Position numbers and translations under genes: made by a program
Shown: piece after piece, positions 1-7,574 of the stretch
How positions within the stretch are numbered: position 1 is the first letter of the stretch
How the letters are laid out: every line of letters starts with the position of its first letter
The notes under the pieces: generated by a model
What the model was told of the DNA's origin: nothing
Databases searched by the model: none
What the model saw: only the letters and a program-made list of their open reading frames with translations
Source of the DNA: Galbibacter marinus
GTDB taxonomy: Bacteria; Bacteroidota; Bacteroidia; Flavobacteriales; Flavobacteriaceae
Assembly (NCBI RefSeq): GCF_000300875.1
Contig: NZ_AMSG01000028.1
Span: forward strand, 1 to 33,920
DNA length: 33,920 bases
Direction: 5' to 3'

Positions 1-2
1 CT

Positions 3-356
3 TCTAAAAAAAGAAACAAAAAATTTAGAACGAAACTTGGTCGATGGTCTTTTGGACAACTTCGATCCTTTTTGGAGTACAAGGGGCTGCTTAAGGGCGT
101 CCCTGTAGTAGTAGTTGACCCTCGATACACTAGTCAGACCTGCAATGTATGTAAACATATTGGTAAACGAACTAACAAGCACTTTAAGTGCCAAAACTGT
201 GGAAGCCATATGGATGCTGATGTGAACGCATCTATTAATGTAGCTACCCTTGGACGCGCCATAAACCGTGTCGGAAAATCGAATGATATGTGTTGCACTA
301 TTGCTCATGTTCATTCAGGTTTAAAACCCAATCCATCGCTATGCGTGGTTGGGTAG
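3..356 (+). CDS. tnpB: TnpB (IS200/IS605 OrfB), C-terminal part, truncated by window edge
   Basis: The frame is open from the first bases of the window, so the visible 117 residues are the C-terminal part of a longer protein; a TTG at 72 is not a real start. Seen in order: the WSFGQLRSFLEYK segment, VDPRYTSQTC, a zinc finger made of two CxxC pairs (CNVC and CQNC), and DADVNAS, which carries the last acidic residue of the RuvC-like site. This is the usual end of TnpB, the RNA-guided nuclease of these elements and the ancestor of Cas12. The last 40 or so residues after the RuvC motif are unusual in composition and run into the right-end hairpin. Whether the whole protein is intact cannot be judged here. 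Confidence 0.88.
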   Translation, partial: SKKRNKKFRTKLGRWSFGQLRSFLEYKGLLKGVPVVVVDPRYTSQTCNVCKHIGKRTNKHFKCQNCGSHMDADVNASINVATLGRAINRVGKSNDMCCTIAHVHSGLKPNPSLCVVG

Positions 357-376
357 TTTATCTAATCCGTATTGCC
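220..376 (+). ncRNA. Possible omega RNA (reRNA) of the TnpB element
   Basis: In characterised IS200/IS605 elements the guide RNA of TnpB covers the 3' end of tnpB and the right end, and its guide is the host sequence just past the element. By analogy the scaffold here would end near the hairpin at 326-354 and the guide would start at about 355-360 and read into the DUF417 fragment. Only the hairpin and its place are seen; transcription, the 5' limit and the guide length are inferred. Confidence 0.3.
326..354 (+). repeat. Right-end hairpin of the IS element
   Basis: Left arm A-CCCAA (326-331), CCA (333-335), CGC (337-339); loop TAT (340-342); right arm GCG (343-345), TGG (346-348), TTGGG-T (349-354). 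This gives 12 base pairs with two unpaired T residues, at 332 and 336, on the left arm. Bulged T residues in subterminal hairpins are a known recognition feature of TnpA in this family (IS608). The hairpin contains the last codons and the first base of the stop codon of tnpB. Confidence 0.65.
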
Positions 377-550
377 ATTTTCATAGTAATAGTATGGATT
401 GGAGGATTAAAAGCATTTCAATATGAAGCAAACGGCATTGTGCCCTTTGTAGCCAATAGTTCCTTTATGTCCTTCTTCTATTCTAACGAAGCACCAGAAT
501 ACAAAGAATGTAAAAACCCAGAGAGTAAAACAGTCCTTTTATCCAAATGA
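341..550 (+). pseudogene. DUF417 (YkgB/RclC-like) membrane protein, N-terminal fragment
   Basis: Reading from 341 gives one membrane segment (about IRIAIFIVIVWIGGLK) followed by YEANGIVPFVANS and MSFFY, the hallmark of the DUF417 family, whose E. coli members are YkgB and RclC and which are about 190-200 residues long. Only about 60 family residues remain. The likeness continues through PEYKECKNPES (to about 525) and then stops. The frame ends at 548-550, after which the sequence is a different gene. The ATG at 341 lies in the loop of the IS hairpin, so the natural N-terminus has been replaced by sequence from the element. I read this as an inactive remnant. Confidence 0.7.
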
Positions 551-918
551 GCATTGATTACAACAAAGAACCAAGTTACCATTATGATCTTGGGCGACAG
601 ATTAAATCACTTCGTAAAAAAGGAGTACTTGTTATCGGAAGTGGTAATAGGGTTCACAATCTGAGAATGGTGGATTGGAGAAACATAAACACCTCAGGAT
701 CTGGTTATGGTTGGGCCAATGAAGCAGATCAGAAAATGAAAAAATTCATATTAGCAAGATCACAAGGTAGAATTTTTGATTTGGCTATCCCTACTCCAGA
801 ACATTATTTACCTTTATTATATGTTTTAGGTTTGAAAGATTCTGATGAAAGTGTAAGTTTGTTTAATGATAATACCCTTGGAGGATCTCTAAGTATGACC
901 TCTGTTAAAATCGGATAA
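535..918 (+). pseudogene. YgiD/DODA-type class III extradiol dioxygenase, C-terminal half
   Basis: Translation from the ATG at 547 gives 123 residues with motifs of the LigB/YgiD family: IQMSIDYNK (its first codons lie before the ATG, from about 535), VLVIGSGNRVHNLR, PTPEHYLPLLYVLG and LGGSLSMTSVKIG at the end. Full-length members have about 260-275 residues, and the N-terminal half with the first metal-binding histidines is missing. In-frame sequence upstream meets a stop at 526-528. The ATG overlaps the stop of the DUF417 fragment (ATGA), which looks like translational coupling but arises at a deletion junction. A working ring-cleaving enzyme is unlikely. Confidence 0.75.
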
Positions 919-939
919 CACCAACTAACACACAACAAA

Positions 940-1572
940 TTGGAATTCAGTATAACTATATTCCTTGACCTTCTCGGGACTTTTGCTTTCGCAATCAGTG
1001 GTCTTAGACTGGCCTCAGGAAAAAGAATAGATTGGTTTGGCGCTTTTATCATCGCTTTGGTTACCGCCATTGGTGGTGGAACAACACGTGATCTACTTCT
1101 AGATGTTAGACCGTTTTGGATGATGAACCCTATGTATTTTATAACCACTGGAATCGCCTTTTTATCTGCCATATTATTTAAAGAAAAATTATTTCGCTGG
1201 GGAAGTACTTTATTCATGTTTGATGCTATTGGTCTAGGGCTATTTACCGTAGTTGGTATCAGTAAAAGTTTAGCCATGGGATTACCCTTTTGGGTCTGTG
1301 TAATGATGGGAACAATTACTGGAACCCTTGGTGGAGTGTTTCGAGACGTCTTATTAAACAAAGTCCCACTGGTATTCACAAGAGACATCTACGCACTGGC
1401 ATGTGTTTTCGGTGGCGGAGTGTACTATCTGTTCTATAAATTTGGTTTTTCTTCGGACATCACGGAATTAATGACAGCTATAACGGTTATCGTTGCAAGA
1501 TTAATCGCTGCTAAATTTCATCTACAATTACCATTACTTAAACCCATTAACGAAAACATTCAAAAAAAGTAA
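940..1572 (+). CDS. Trimeric intracellular cation (TRIC)/UPF0126 family membrane protein
   Basis: A protein of 210 residues with about seven hydrophobic segments. It has the two repeated glycine-rich motifs of the family, GGGTTRDLLL (about residues 47-56) and GGVFRDVLLN (about 130-139), and the usual opening LDLLGTFAFAISG. Bacterial TRIC proteins are homotrimeric cation channels; the in vivo role of the UPF0126 (YicG/YadS-like) members is not settled. The start is the TTG at 940, 21 bases after the dioxygenase remnant; it gives the normal family N-terminus and I see no better ATG. Its length is normal, so this gene is intact beside the scarred region. Confidence 0.85.
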   Translation: MEFSITIFLDLLGTFAFAISGLRLASGKRIDWFGAFIIALVTAIGGGTTRDLLLDVRPFWMMNPMYFITTGIAFLSAILFKEKLFRWGSTLFMFDAIGLGLFTVVGISKSLAMGLPFWVCVMMGTITGTLGGVFRDVLLNKVPLVFTRDIYALACVFGGGVYYLFYKFGFSSDITELMTAITVIVARLIAAKFHLQLPLLKPINENIQKK

Positions 1573-1686
1573 ATCGGCACAATTATTACATTCTGCGTAA
1601 ATTTTTAAATGAATTTTTAAATATTATTGGATTTTTTTGGCGAAATTCCAGCAATCTTTCATTAAACCAAAATGTAATTTACTAAA

Positions 1687-3180
1687 ATGTCAAAGTATAT
1701 CTTAGCCATAGATCAAGGAACCACCAGCTCACGAGCTTTAGTATTTGATAACAATGGTAACACCAAGAGCATTGCACAGAAAGAATTTACGCAATATTTC
1801 CCAAAGCCAGGTTGGGTGGAGCACGATGCAAATGAAATCTGGTCATCCCAAATGGCTGTAACCATAGAGGCGGTATCAAAAGCCAAACTCCACGCTGATC
1901 ACATAGCAGCAATCGGAATTACCAACCAACGAGAAACTACTATAGTTTGGAACCGTAAAACAGGTGAACCTGTGTATAACGCAATTGTTTGGCAAGATCG
2001 TAGAACCGCAGATTACTGTGATCAGTTAATTAAAGAAGGCTGGGAAGAAAAAATTAGAGGAAAAACTGGTTTGGTTATCGATGCTTATTTTGTAGCTACC
2101 AAAGTAAAATGGATTTTGGATAATGTGGATAACGCAAGAGGAAAAGCCGAAGCTGGAGAATTAGTTTTCGGTACCGTGGACTCTTGGCTACTATGGAACC
2201 TTACCAATGGTCACAAACACATCACTGATATTACCAACGCATCTAGAACTCTATTATTTAATATCCATACCCTCAACTGGGATCAAGAACTTTTAGATCT
2301 TTTCAAAATTCCACGGTCTATGCTTCCAGAGGTATGCGATTCAAGTGGTGACATTGCCCATACCTCAGGCATGCTCTTTGCGCGAAAGATTCCCATTACT
2401 GGTGTAGCTGGGGACCAGCATGCCGCTCTATTTGGCCAAATGTGCACCAAAGAAGGTATGGTTAAAAACACCTATGGAACGGGATGTTTTATGCTAATGA
2501 ATATTGGCAATAAACCGCTAGTTTCAAAAAATAAACTATTAACCACCATTGCGTGGAAAATAGGCAACGAGATCCATTACGCTTTAGAAGGAAGTATTTT
2601 TATTTCAGGCGCAGTAGTTCAATGGCTCAGAGATGGATTAGGTCTTATCAAAACTGCCAAGGACTCTGAAAAAATGGCAAGAAGCGTAAAGGACACTGAT
2701 GGGGTGTATTTTGTACCTGCATTTACTGGTCTAGGTGCCCCATATTGGAATCAACATGCCAAGGGCACAATGGTAGGCATCAGCAGAGGTACTACTGCAG
2801 CCCACATTGTTAGGGCTTCACTGGAGAGTATTGCATTCCAGACCCATGATGTGTTAAAAGCAATGGAGGCAGATTCAAACATCTCAATTAAAGAATTAAG
2901 AGTTGATGGAGGTGCCACTGAAAATGACTTTTTAATGCAGTTTCAATCTACCATCTTAGACACTCAAATCATAAAATCGAAAACAACAGAGGTAACAGCC
3001 TTAGGAGCGGCATATTTAGCAGGCCTAGGAGTTGGGTTTTGGAAGGATCAAAATGATATTATACAAAAATGGAAGGTTGACAAAACGTATTCACCTGAGC
3101 AAGACAGCAATGTTGAAAAACAATTAGAGTCTTGGAAAAAAGCAGTACAGACCACAAATTATTGGACAAACCCTAATTAA
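1687..3180 (+). CDS. glpK: Glycerol kinase
   Basis: A 497-residue FGGY-family kinase that phosphorylates glycerol to sn-glycerol-3-phosphate with ATP in the cytoplasm. Seen: N-terminal phosphate-binding loop [11 protein letters not shown], the glycerol-site segments NQRETT and [21 protein letters not shown] in the middle, KNTYGTGCF, and the C-terminal [12 protein letters not shown]. Length matches the family (about 495-505). It is followed after 11 bases by the glycerol facilitator gene, so the two form an operon for uptake and trapping of glycerol. The 114 bases upstream are AT-rich and contain no clear TAnnTTTG element. The glycerol-3-phosphate dehydrogenase gene that often accompanies this pair is not in the window. 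Confidence 0.96.
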   Translation: MSKYILAIDQGTTSSRALVFDNNGNTKSIAQKEFTQYFPKPGWVEHDANEIWSSQMAVTIEAVSKAKLHADHIAAIGITNQRETTIVWNRKTGEPVYNAIVWQDRRTADYCDQLIKEGWEEKIRGKTGLVIDAYFVATKVKWILDNVDNARGKAEAGELVFGTVDSWLLWNLTNGHKHITDITNASRTLLFNIHTLNWDQELLDLFKIPRSMLPEVCDSSGDIAHTSGMLFARKIPITGVAGDQHAALFGQMCTKEGMVKNTYGTGCFMLMNIGNKPLVSKNKLLTTIAWKIGNEIHYALEGSIFISGAVVQWLRDGLGLIKTAKDSEKMARSVKDTDGVYFVPAFTGLGAPYWNQHAKGTMVGISRGTTAAHIVRASLESIAFQTHDVLKAMEADSNISIKELRVDGGATENDFLMQFQSTILDTQIIKSKTTEVTALGAAYLAGLGVGFWKDQNDIIQKWKVDKTYSPEQDSNVEKQLESWKKAVQTTNYWTNPN

Positions 3181-3191
3181 ATAAGACTATT

Positions 3192-3941
3192 ATGACAGCT
3201 TTCATAGCAGAAATTATTGGCACCTTTATGCTCATTCTTCTCGGTAATGGGGTCGTTGCCAATGTAGTATTAAACAAAACAAAAGGGCATGATTCAGGAT
3301 GGATGGTCATTTGCACAGCATGGGCCTTAGCGGTATTTACTGGGGTGGTCATTGCAGCGCCCTACAGTGGTGCACATATAAATCCCGCGGTAAGTATTGG
3401 CCTAGCAACAGCTGGGCTTTTAGAATGGGTTTTGGTCCCTTTTTATATAATAGCCCAGATGATAGGAGCCATGTTAGGAGCCTCTACGGTTGCTTTAATT
3501 TACAGGGATCATTATCTAGAAACTCCTGACCCTGTTTTAAAGTTAGCTACATTCTGCACTATACCAGCATTACCAAATAAGACAAGCAACCTAATTAGCG
3601 AAATCATAGGCACTTTTGTTTTGATATTTGTTATTTTTTATTTTACAGATCCTGTCATTGGCGATTCATCACAAACCCCTATTGGTTTGGGATCTATAGG
3701 AGCCTTGCCAGTTGCGTTTATTGTTTGGGTGATCGGTCTTTCTCTTGGAGGAACTACTGGCTACGCCATCAATCCTGCCCGTGATTTAGGCCCCAGGATT
3801 GTTCATGCTATATTACCTATTAAGGGAAAAGGAAGTAGTAATTGGCATTACGCTTGGATCCCTATCATTGGTCCTATTATCGGAGCCGTACTAGCTGCAG
3901 GATTACATCTGCTTTTAACTTATTTACCAAACATAACTTGA
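3192..3941 (+). CDS. glpF: Glycerol facilitator (aquaglyceroporin)
   Basis: A 249-residue MIP-family channel with six membrane spans. Both pore motifs are intact: NPA at residues 64-66 (in GAHINPAVS) and NPA at 194-196 followed by Arg197 and Asp198 (INPARDLGPR). The Asp after NPAR is the mark of glycerol-conducting members rather than water-only aquaporins. The gene follows glpK at once, supporting glycerol as substrate: the channel lets it enter and the kinase traps it. Its last 22 bases overlap the 3' end of the convergent mocA gene, so there is no room for a stand-alone terminator between the two transcription units. Confidence 0.93.
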   Translation: MTAFIAEIIGTFMLILLGNGVVANVVLNKTKGHDSGWMVICTAWALAVFTGVVIAAPYSGAHINPAVSIGLATAGLLEWVLVPFYIIAQMIGAMLGASTVALIYRDHYLETPDPVLKLATFCTIPALPNKTSNLISEIIGTFVLIFVIFYFTDPVIGDSSQTPIGLGSIGALPVAFIVWVIGLSLGGTTGYAINPARDLGPRIVHAILPIKGKGSSNWHYAWIPIIGPIIGAVLAAGLHLLLTYLPNIT

Positions 3942-4519
3942 TGCGCTTTTTGATAATCTTCTAAGGTGTCGATGTCCCTCACGTGTGGTTCTGCGTTTAA
4001 CTTTAACACCTTTTTTTGGTGTTTTTTAATGATGAGTTTTGCGCCAATATCAGCATGTAAAGTAGATAACTCATTGAAGTATTCTGAAGAAAACAAGGCA
4101 GGCACTCCAAGATTTCCATGAAACTCTGAGACTATTATTTCAGAAGTATCTTTTTCAAAATGTGTGATTATTTCTTTAAGATAATCAGCACTGACAAAAG
4201 GTTGATCACCTAATAAAAATAATACTCCATCTAATTTTAGATTCTTTAAGGTGCTAATAGCAAAAGCAATAGAACTCCCAATACCTTCTTTCCACTGCGG
4301 GTTTATATGAGGGTGTACATTATTAATTTTAGGGATTTCTTTTCTTATAGTCTCGCCATGAGCTCCGAGGATTATGTGTAACTGAAGGCCCAAAGTGCTG
4401 GCCGTACTAATGACATGATTCAGAAGTGAGTCGTTTCCCCAAGGCATTAATTGTTTAGGAACTCCCATTCTTGAAGAGGCTCCAGCTGCAAGTATCACTA
4501 TGGCTACTTTGGGTTTCAT
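3920..4519 (-). CDS. mocA: MocA-like molybdenum cofactor cytidylyltransferase
   Basis: A 199-residue nucleotidyltransferase of the MobA-like NTP-transferase fold. The N-terminal nucleotide loop is ILAAGASSRMG-PKQL, followed by the acceptor and metal segment FLLGDQPFVSA and, near the end, DIDTLEDYQKA, all typical of the MocA/YgfJ group. MocA joins CMP to molybdopterin for enzymes of the xanthine dehydrogenase family. Its place directly behind xdhC (10 bases) supports this. It is the last gene of the cofactor operon and overlaps the end of glpF. A guanylyl-specific role is less likely because a separate MobA is present in the operon. Confidence 0.85.
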   Translation of the reverse strand: MKPKVAIVILAAGASSRMGVPKQLMPWGNDSLLNHVISTASTLGLQLHIILGAHGETIRKEIPKINNVHPHINPQWKEGIGSSIAFAISTLKNLKLDGVLFLLGDQPFVSADYLKEIITHFEKDTSEIIVSEFHGNLGVPALFSSEYFNELSTLHADIGAKLIIKKHQKKVLKLNAEPHVRDIDTLEDYQKAHQVMFGK

Positions 4520-4529
4520 TTACACTTTT

Positions 4530-5564
4530 TTAAGAATGTATTCTTCCTTTTTTATCCTTTAACGCAATGATCGGTTGTTGCCTGTAAACAGAAAGCATTT
4601 CTGAAAGTATGGAAACAGCAATTTCTTGAGGGGTTTCAGCTCCGATATTTATACCTGCAGGGCCGTGAATAGAATCAAAAAATGCCTCAGAAACCTGTGG
4701 CCTATGTTCCATGATCTCACTTAGGATCCTCTCACGTCGCTTGGCTGGTCCTAGAAGACCTATGTAAGGAATTGTAATTCCTTGTTCTAACCTTAGTAAG
4801 TATTTTAAATCTTTAGAGTAGCTGTGTGTCATTAACATGACTGCTGTTCGATCATCGATTAGGTCCATGTCAAACAATTCTGCTCTAGTATTGATAACTG
4901 CTTTTGCGCCAGGAAAATTTGATATTTCTTTGGGATCAGAATCTGTTGCAATCACACAGACCTCCCAACCACTTAATGTCGCGAATTTACAAAGTTGTAC
5001 CGCATCGTGTTCAGCGCCAATGATCACAAGTCTTAATGCAGCAGGCAAGTTTTGCTGGAAAACATCCAAGTCATCAGAGTTGGAGTCAGAAGAAGTATTA
5101 AATTGATCATTGATGGCATAATTGGTATCATTAAAAAACATTACCTCGGTTCCAAAACGTTTATCTAATTGTTGGTCCTGTTTTGTAAAATAGCTTTTAA
5201 GACGCAATGATTCGCGATGATCCAAACCATTTCTAAAGGTCTCAATAAAAGCTTGTGATAAATTAATTGGTTCAATTAGAATATACAGGATTCCTTCACA
5301 ACCTAATCGGAACCTTCCATCATAAGTCATCACTTTAGGAATACCGTCTTTAAAAACGGAATCACTTTGTCTGTAAATTTCCTTTTCTACACACCCCCCA
5401 CTTACCGCACCAACCATTTTTCCTTCAATATCGATGAGCATCCGAACTCCTGGCTTGCGATAGGAAGTTCCTTCCAAAGCAACTACAGTGGCTAACACAC
5501 ACGGTTTGCCCTGTCGATTAATCTTTTGGTAAGCAGTGATAATATTTTCAAATTCATACATCAT
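4530..5564 (-). CDS. xdhC: XdhC/CoxI family protein (molybdenum cofactor sulfuration or insertion factor)
   Basis: A 344-residue protein with the N-terminal XdhC/CoxI domain (PCVLATVVALEGTSYRKPG, then VGAVSGGCVEKEI, then RLGCEGILYILIEP) and a C-terminal Rossmann-like XdhC_C domain starting at about residue 178 (RLVIIGAEHDAV). XdhC binds the finished molybdenum cofactor, promotes its sulfuration and hands it to xanthine dehydrogenase-type enzymes. No such enzyme gene lies in the window. The gene sits 19 bases behind moeA and 10 before mocA, so all three should share one transcript. Two conserved cysteines (in GGCVE and LGCEG) are present. Confidence 0.88.
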   Translation of the reverse strand: MMYEFENIITAYQKINRQGKPCVLATVVALEGTSYRKPGVRMLIDIEGKMVGAVSGGCVEKEIYRQSDSVFKDGIPKVMTYDGRFRLGCEGILYILIEPINLSQAFIETFRNGLDHRESLRLKSYFTKQDQQLDKRFGTEVMFFNDTNYAINDQFNTSSDSNSDDLDVFQQNLPAALRLVIIGAEHDAVQLCKFATLSGWEVCVIATDSDPKEISNFPGAKAVINTRAELFDMDLIDDRTAVMLMTHSYSKDLKYLLRLEQGITIPYIGLLGPAKRRERILSEIMEHRPQVSEAFFDSIHGPAGINIGAETPQEIAVSILSEMLSVYRQQPIIALKDKKGRIHS

Positions 5565-5583
5565 AACTTCAACCTGTAAGTTC

Positions 5584-6774
5584 TTATGTTCTAGTTGGGA
5601 AGAAATACACCACCGTTCCTTCTTCTAAACTTTCAATTTGAGGTGGCAGAACAATAAAACCATCTGTTCTTCCCATGCTAATTAAATCACCTGATCCATT
5701 CTCCTGAATAGCATAGACAGTGTGTACGCCATTTTCTATTTTCAAATATACATTTTTAAAAACTGTAAGTAGTGTTTCATTAGCCATAGCTTGGCCTAAG
5801 ACCACTTGAAGTCCTGCCTGATTTAAACCTAGAGAACCGTACAACCATGTTTTAAAATATATATGATAACTTACAAAGGTAGATACAGGGTTTCCAGGAA
5901 ACGAAAATACCAAGGTATTGGTTTTTGGGTAAATCCCGAACCAAAACGGTTTTCCAGGCTTCTGATTCACGCGATGAAAACATTTCTGTACCCCTAGTTG
6001 ATCCATGGCCTCTGGGATATAATCGAATTTCCCTTTTGATACTCCACCACTAATAATTAGAACATTATTATTATTAAGCAAACTATCTAATGAAGCAATA
6101 ATAGTTTCTTTATCATCATCAAAGTGGTGATGTTTGGGCTCAATTTTTTGTAAGGCTAACAGTGCGTGCAGGGTATGCATGTTGGATTCTCTAATTTGAT
6201 GTGCAGCAGGTACTTCGTGTACAGCCACAAGCTCATTACCGGTTGAAATCAAACACACCTCAGGTAGTTTTTTAACCACTACCTCCACTGAACCTACCGC
6301 TGCAAGTATTCCAATTTCTGCGGCACTAATTCTAGTGTCCTTTTGAATAATCACATCACCCTGTGAGGTATCACTCCCTTTGTAGTGAACATTTTGTCCC
6401 TTTCGAACCTCGGTTTGAAGGGTCGCAACACCATTGTTAATTTGGATGTCTTCAAACATAACCACAGTATCAGCACCCTGTGGCACCACAGCCCCTGTCA
6501 TGATTTCAAGGCATTGGTTGGTATCATTTAACGAAATCTGAGGAGTTCCAGCCGCAACAGTCCCTGCAATTTCAAACTCACTCCTGGGTTCTAGGTCATC
6601 AAAGTAAATCGCAATACCGTCTTTGGTAGCTCTGTTAAAAGCAGGAAAGTCACGATCTGCCTTTATGTCTTGGGCCAATACCCTCCCTAAGGATCGGGTA
6701 AATGGCACTTTCTCAATACCAAAGTCTTGAATGTAACTCTGTACTATATCAAATGCTTCTTTATAAGATATCAT
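5584..6774 (-). CDS. moeA: Molybdopterin molybdenumtransferase MoeA
   Basis: A 396-residue protein that inserts molybdate into adenylylated molybdopterin. Domains in order: MoeA N-terminal regions with AFNRATKDGIAI, MTGAVVPQGADTVVM and GSDTSQGDVII; the central MoCF-binding domain with LISTGNEL, IRESN, ISGGVSKGKFDY and VNQKPGKPFWFG; then SFPGNPVS and the C-terminal beta domain. The usual SAMDGYA motif is ATKDGIA here, but the aspartate that matters is kept. In many bacteria MogA makes the adenylylated substrate; no mogA or moaB is in this operon. Spacing to the TSUP gene upstream is 11 bases. Confidence 0.95.
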   Translation of the reverse strand: MISYKEAFDIVQSYIQDFGIEKVPFTRSLGRVLAQDIKADRDFPAFNRATKDGIAIYFDDLEPRSEFEIAGTVAAGTPQISLNDTNQCLEIMTGAVVPQGADTVVMFEDIQINNGVATLQTEVRKGQNVHYKGSDTSQGDVIIQKDTRISAAEIGILAAVGSVEVVVKKLPEVCLISTGNELVAVHEVPAAHQIRESNMHTLHALLALQKIEPKHHHFDDDKETIIASLDSLLNNNNVLIISGGVSKGKFDYIPEAMDQLGVQKCFHRVNQKPGKPFWFGIYPKTNTLVFSFPGNPVSTFVSYHIYFKTWLYGSLGLNQAGLQVVLGQAMANETLLTVFKNVYLKIENGVHTVYAIQENGSGDLISMGRTDGFIVLPPQIESLEEGTVVYFFPTRT

Positions 6775-6785
6775 TTTGCATAAGT

Positions 6786-7574
6786 TTAAAAATTTATCAG
6801 CCCCAATCCATTGTTTAGTAATACTCTTAGCCCAACTATAAAAACAAGGATAGCGGTGAGTATTTTGATTCCAGCCCCACTTAATTTATGTAGGCTGATC
6901 CGTATTCCTAGCTGTCCACCAAGTAAAACCGCACCCAATAAAACTAGTCCTAGTTTCCATGGAAAAACAAACATGTCATTGGTCACAAGACCAGCTATCC
7001 CCGAAATAGAATTCACCAAAATAAAGAAACTTGCCAGAGCTGCAATTTTAATAGATAAATCCCAGCGCATATGATTTAATATTGGTGCTAGGAAAATACC
7101 ACCTCCAATTCCAACTAGTCCAGAGAGAAAACCGATTCCAGCTCCTAAGGCCACGGTGACCCACATGGGATATCTTTTAATAGCCTGTTCTTTATTTTTC
7201 TTTTTTCGTCTTACATTTTGGGTCAGTAATAAAATAGCAGAGGTCATTAGTGCGATCCCTAAAATAATGAAAAATACGTATTCCTCCAACCTAAAAGATG
7301 CCCCTATAAAGGCTAGAGGTATACTAGCGGCCACAAAAGGAAGAAACTTCTTAATTTCAAAATGGCCATTTTTATAATACAGGTAGGTACTTGTTGAGAC
7401 CACCATCAAATTACAAACTAGTGCAAGTGATCTAATAACAAAAAAACTACCTACAAATAAAGTAAGAATCGCTAAGTAACTACTGCCACCACCAAAACCT
7501 ACTGAGGAATACAGGGTAGCTATAACAAAAAAACAAATGGCCAATAAAAGGAGTGATTCAGTAGCTATTTCCAT
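6786..7574 (-). CDS. TSUP (TauE/SafE) family membrane permease
   Basis: A 262-residue membrane protein with about eight hydrophobic spans and the internal repeat of the TauE/SafE family, visible as the two motifs SSVGFGGGSSYLAIL (near residue 25) and SGLVGIGGGIFLAPIL (about 155-170). A lysine-rich loop separates the halves. Family members export sulfite or organosulfonates or move other small anions; the substrate cannot be read from sequence. The start overlaps the end of the moeB-rhodanese gene by 10 bases and moeA follows after 11, so it is embedded in the cofactor operon. A link to sulfur or oxyanion handling during cofactor synthesis is an inference from context only. Confidence 0.85.
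   Translation of the reverse strand: MEIATESLLLLAICFFVIATLYSSVGFGGGSSYLAILTLFVGSFFVIRSLALVCNLMVVSTSTYLYYKNGHFEIKKFLPFVAASIPLAFIGASFRLEEYVFFIILGIALMTSAILLLTQNVRRKKKNKEQAIKRYPMWVTVALGAGIGFLSGLVGIGGGIFLAPILNHMRWDLSIKIAALASFFILVNSISGIAGLVTNDMFVFPWKLGLVLLGAVLLGGQLGIRISLHKLSGAGIKILTAILVFIVGLRVLLNNGLGLINF

Larger units (their letters stand above)
1..360 (+). mobile_element. Right end of an IS200/IS605-family element (5' part outside window)
   Basis: The stretch carries the end of a tnpB reading frame and, overlapping its stop codon, an imperfect hairpin at 326-354. That arrangement is the known right end of IS200/IS605-type elements, in which subterminal hairpins replace inverted repeats and no target duplication is made. 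No tnpA is visible; it may lie upstream or be absent. The exact right boundary is not certain; I place it within a few bases after the hairpin because DUF417-like coding sequence starts at about 357. Confidence 0.7.

Noticed and set aside
72-356. TTG at 72 as the start of a separate 94-residue protein
   Set aside because: The frame is open to the start of the window and the upstream codons encode conserved TnpB residues, so the gene simply begins outside the window.
804-1388. 194-residue minus-strand frame opposite the TRIC gene
   Set aside because: It is a shadow of the TRIC coding region and has no recognisable domain.
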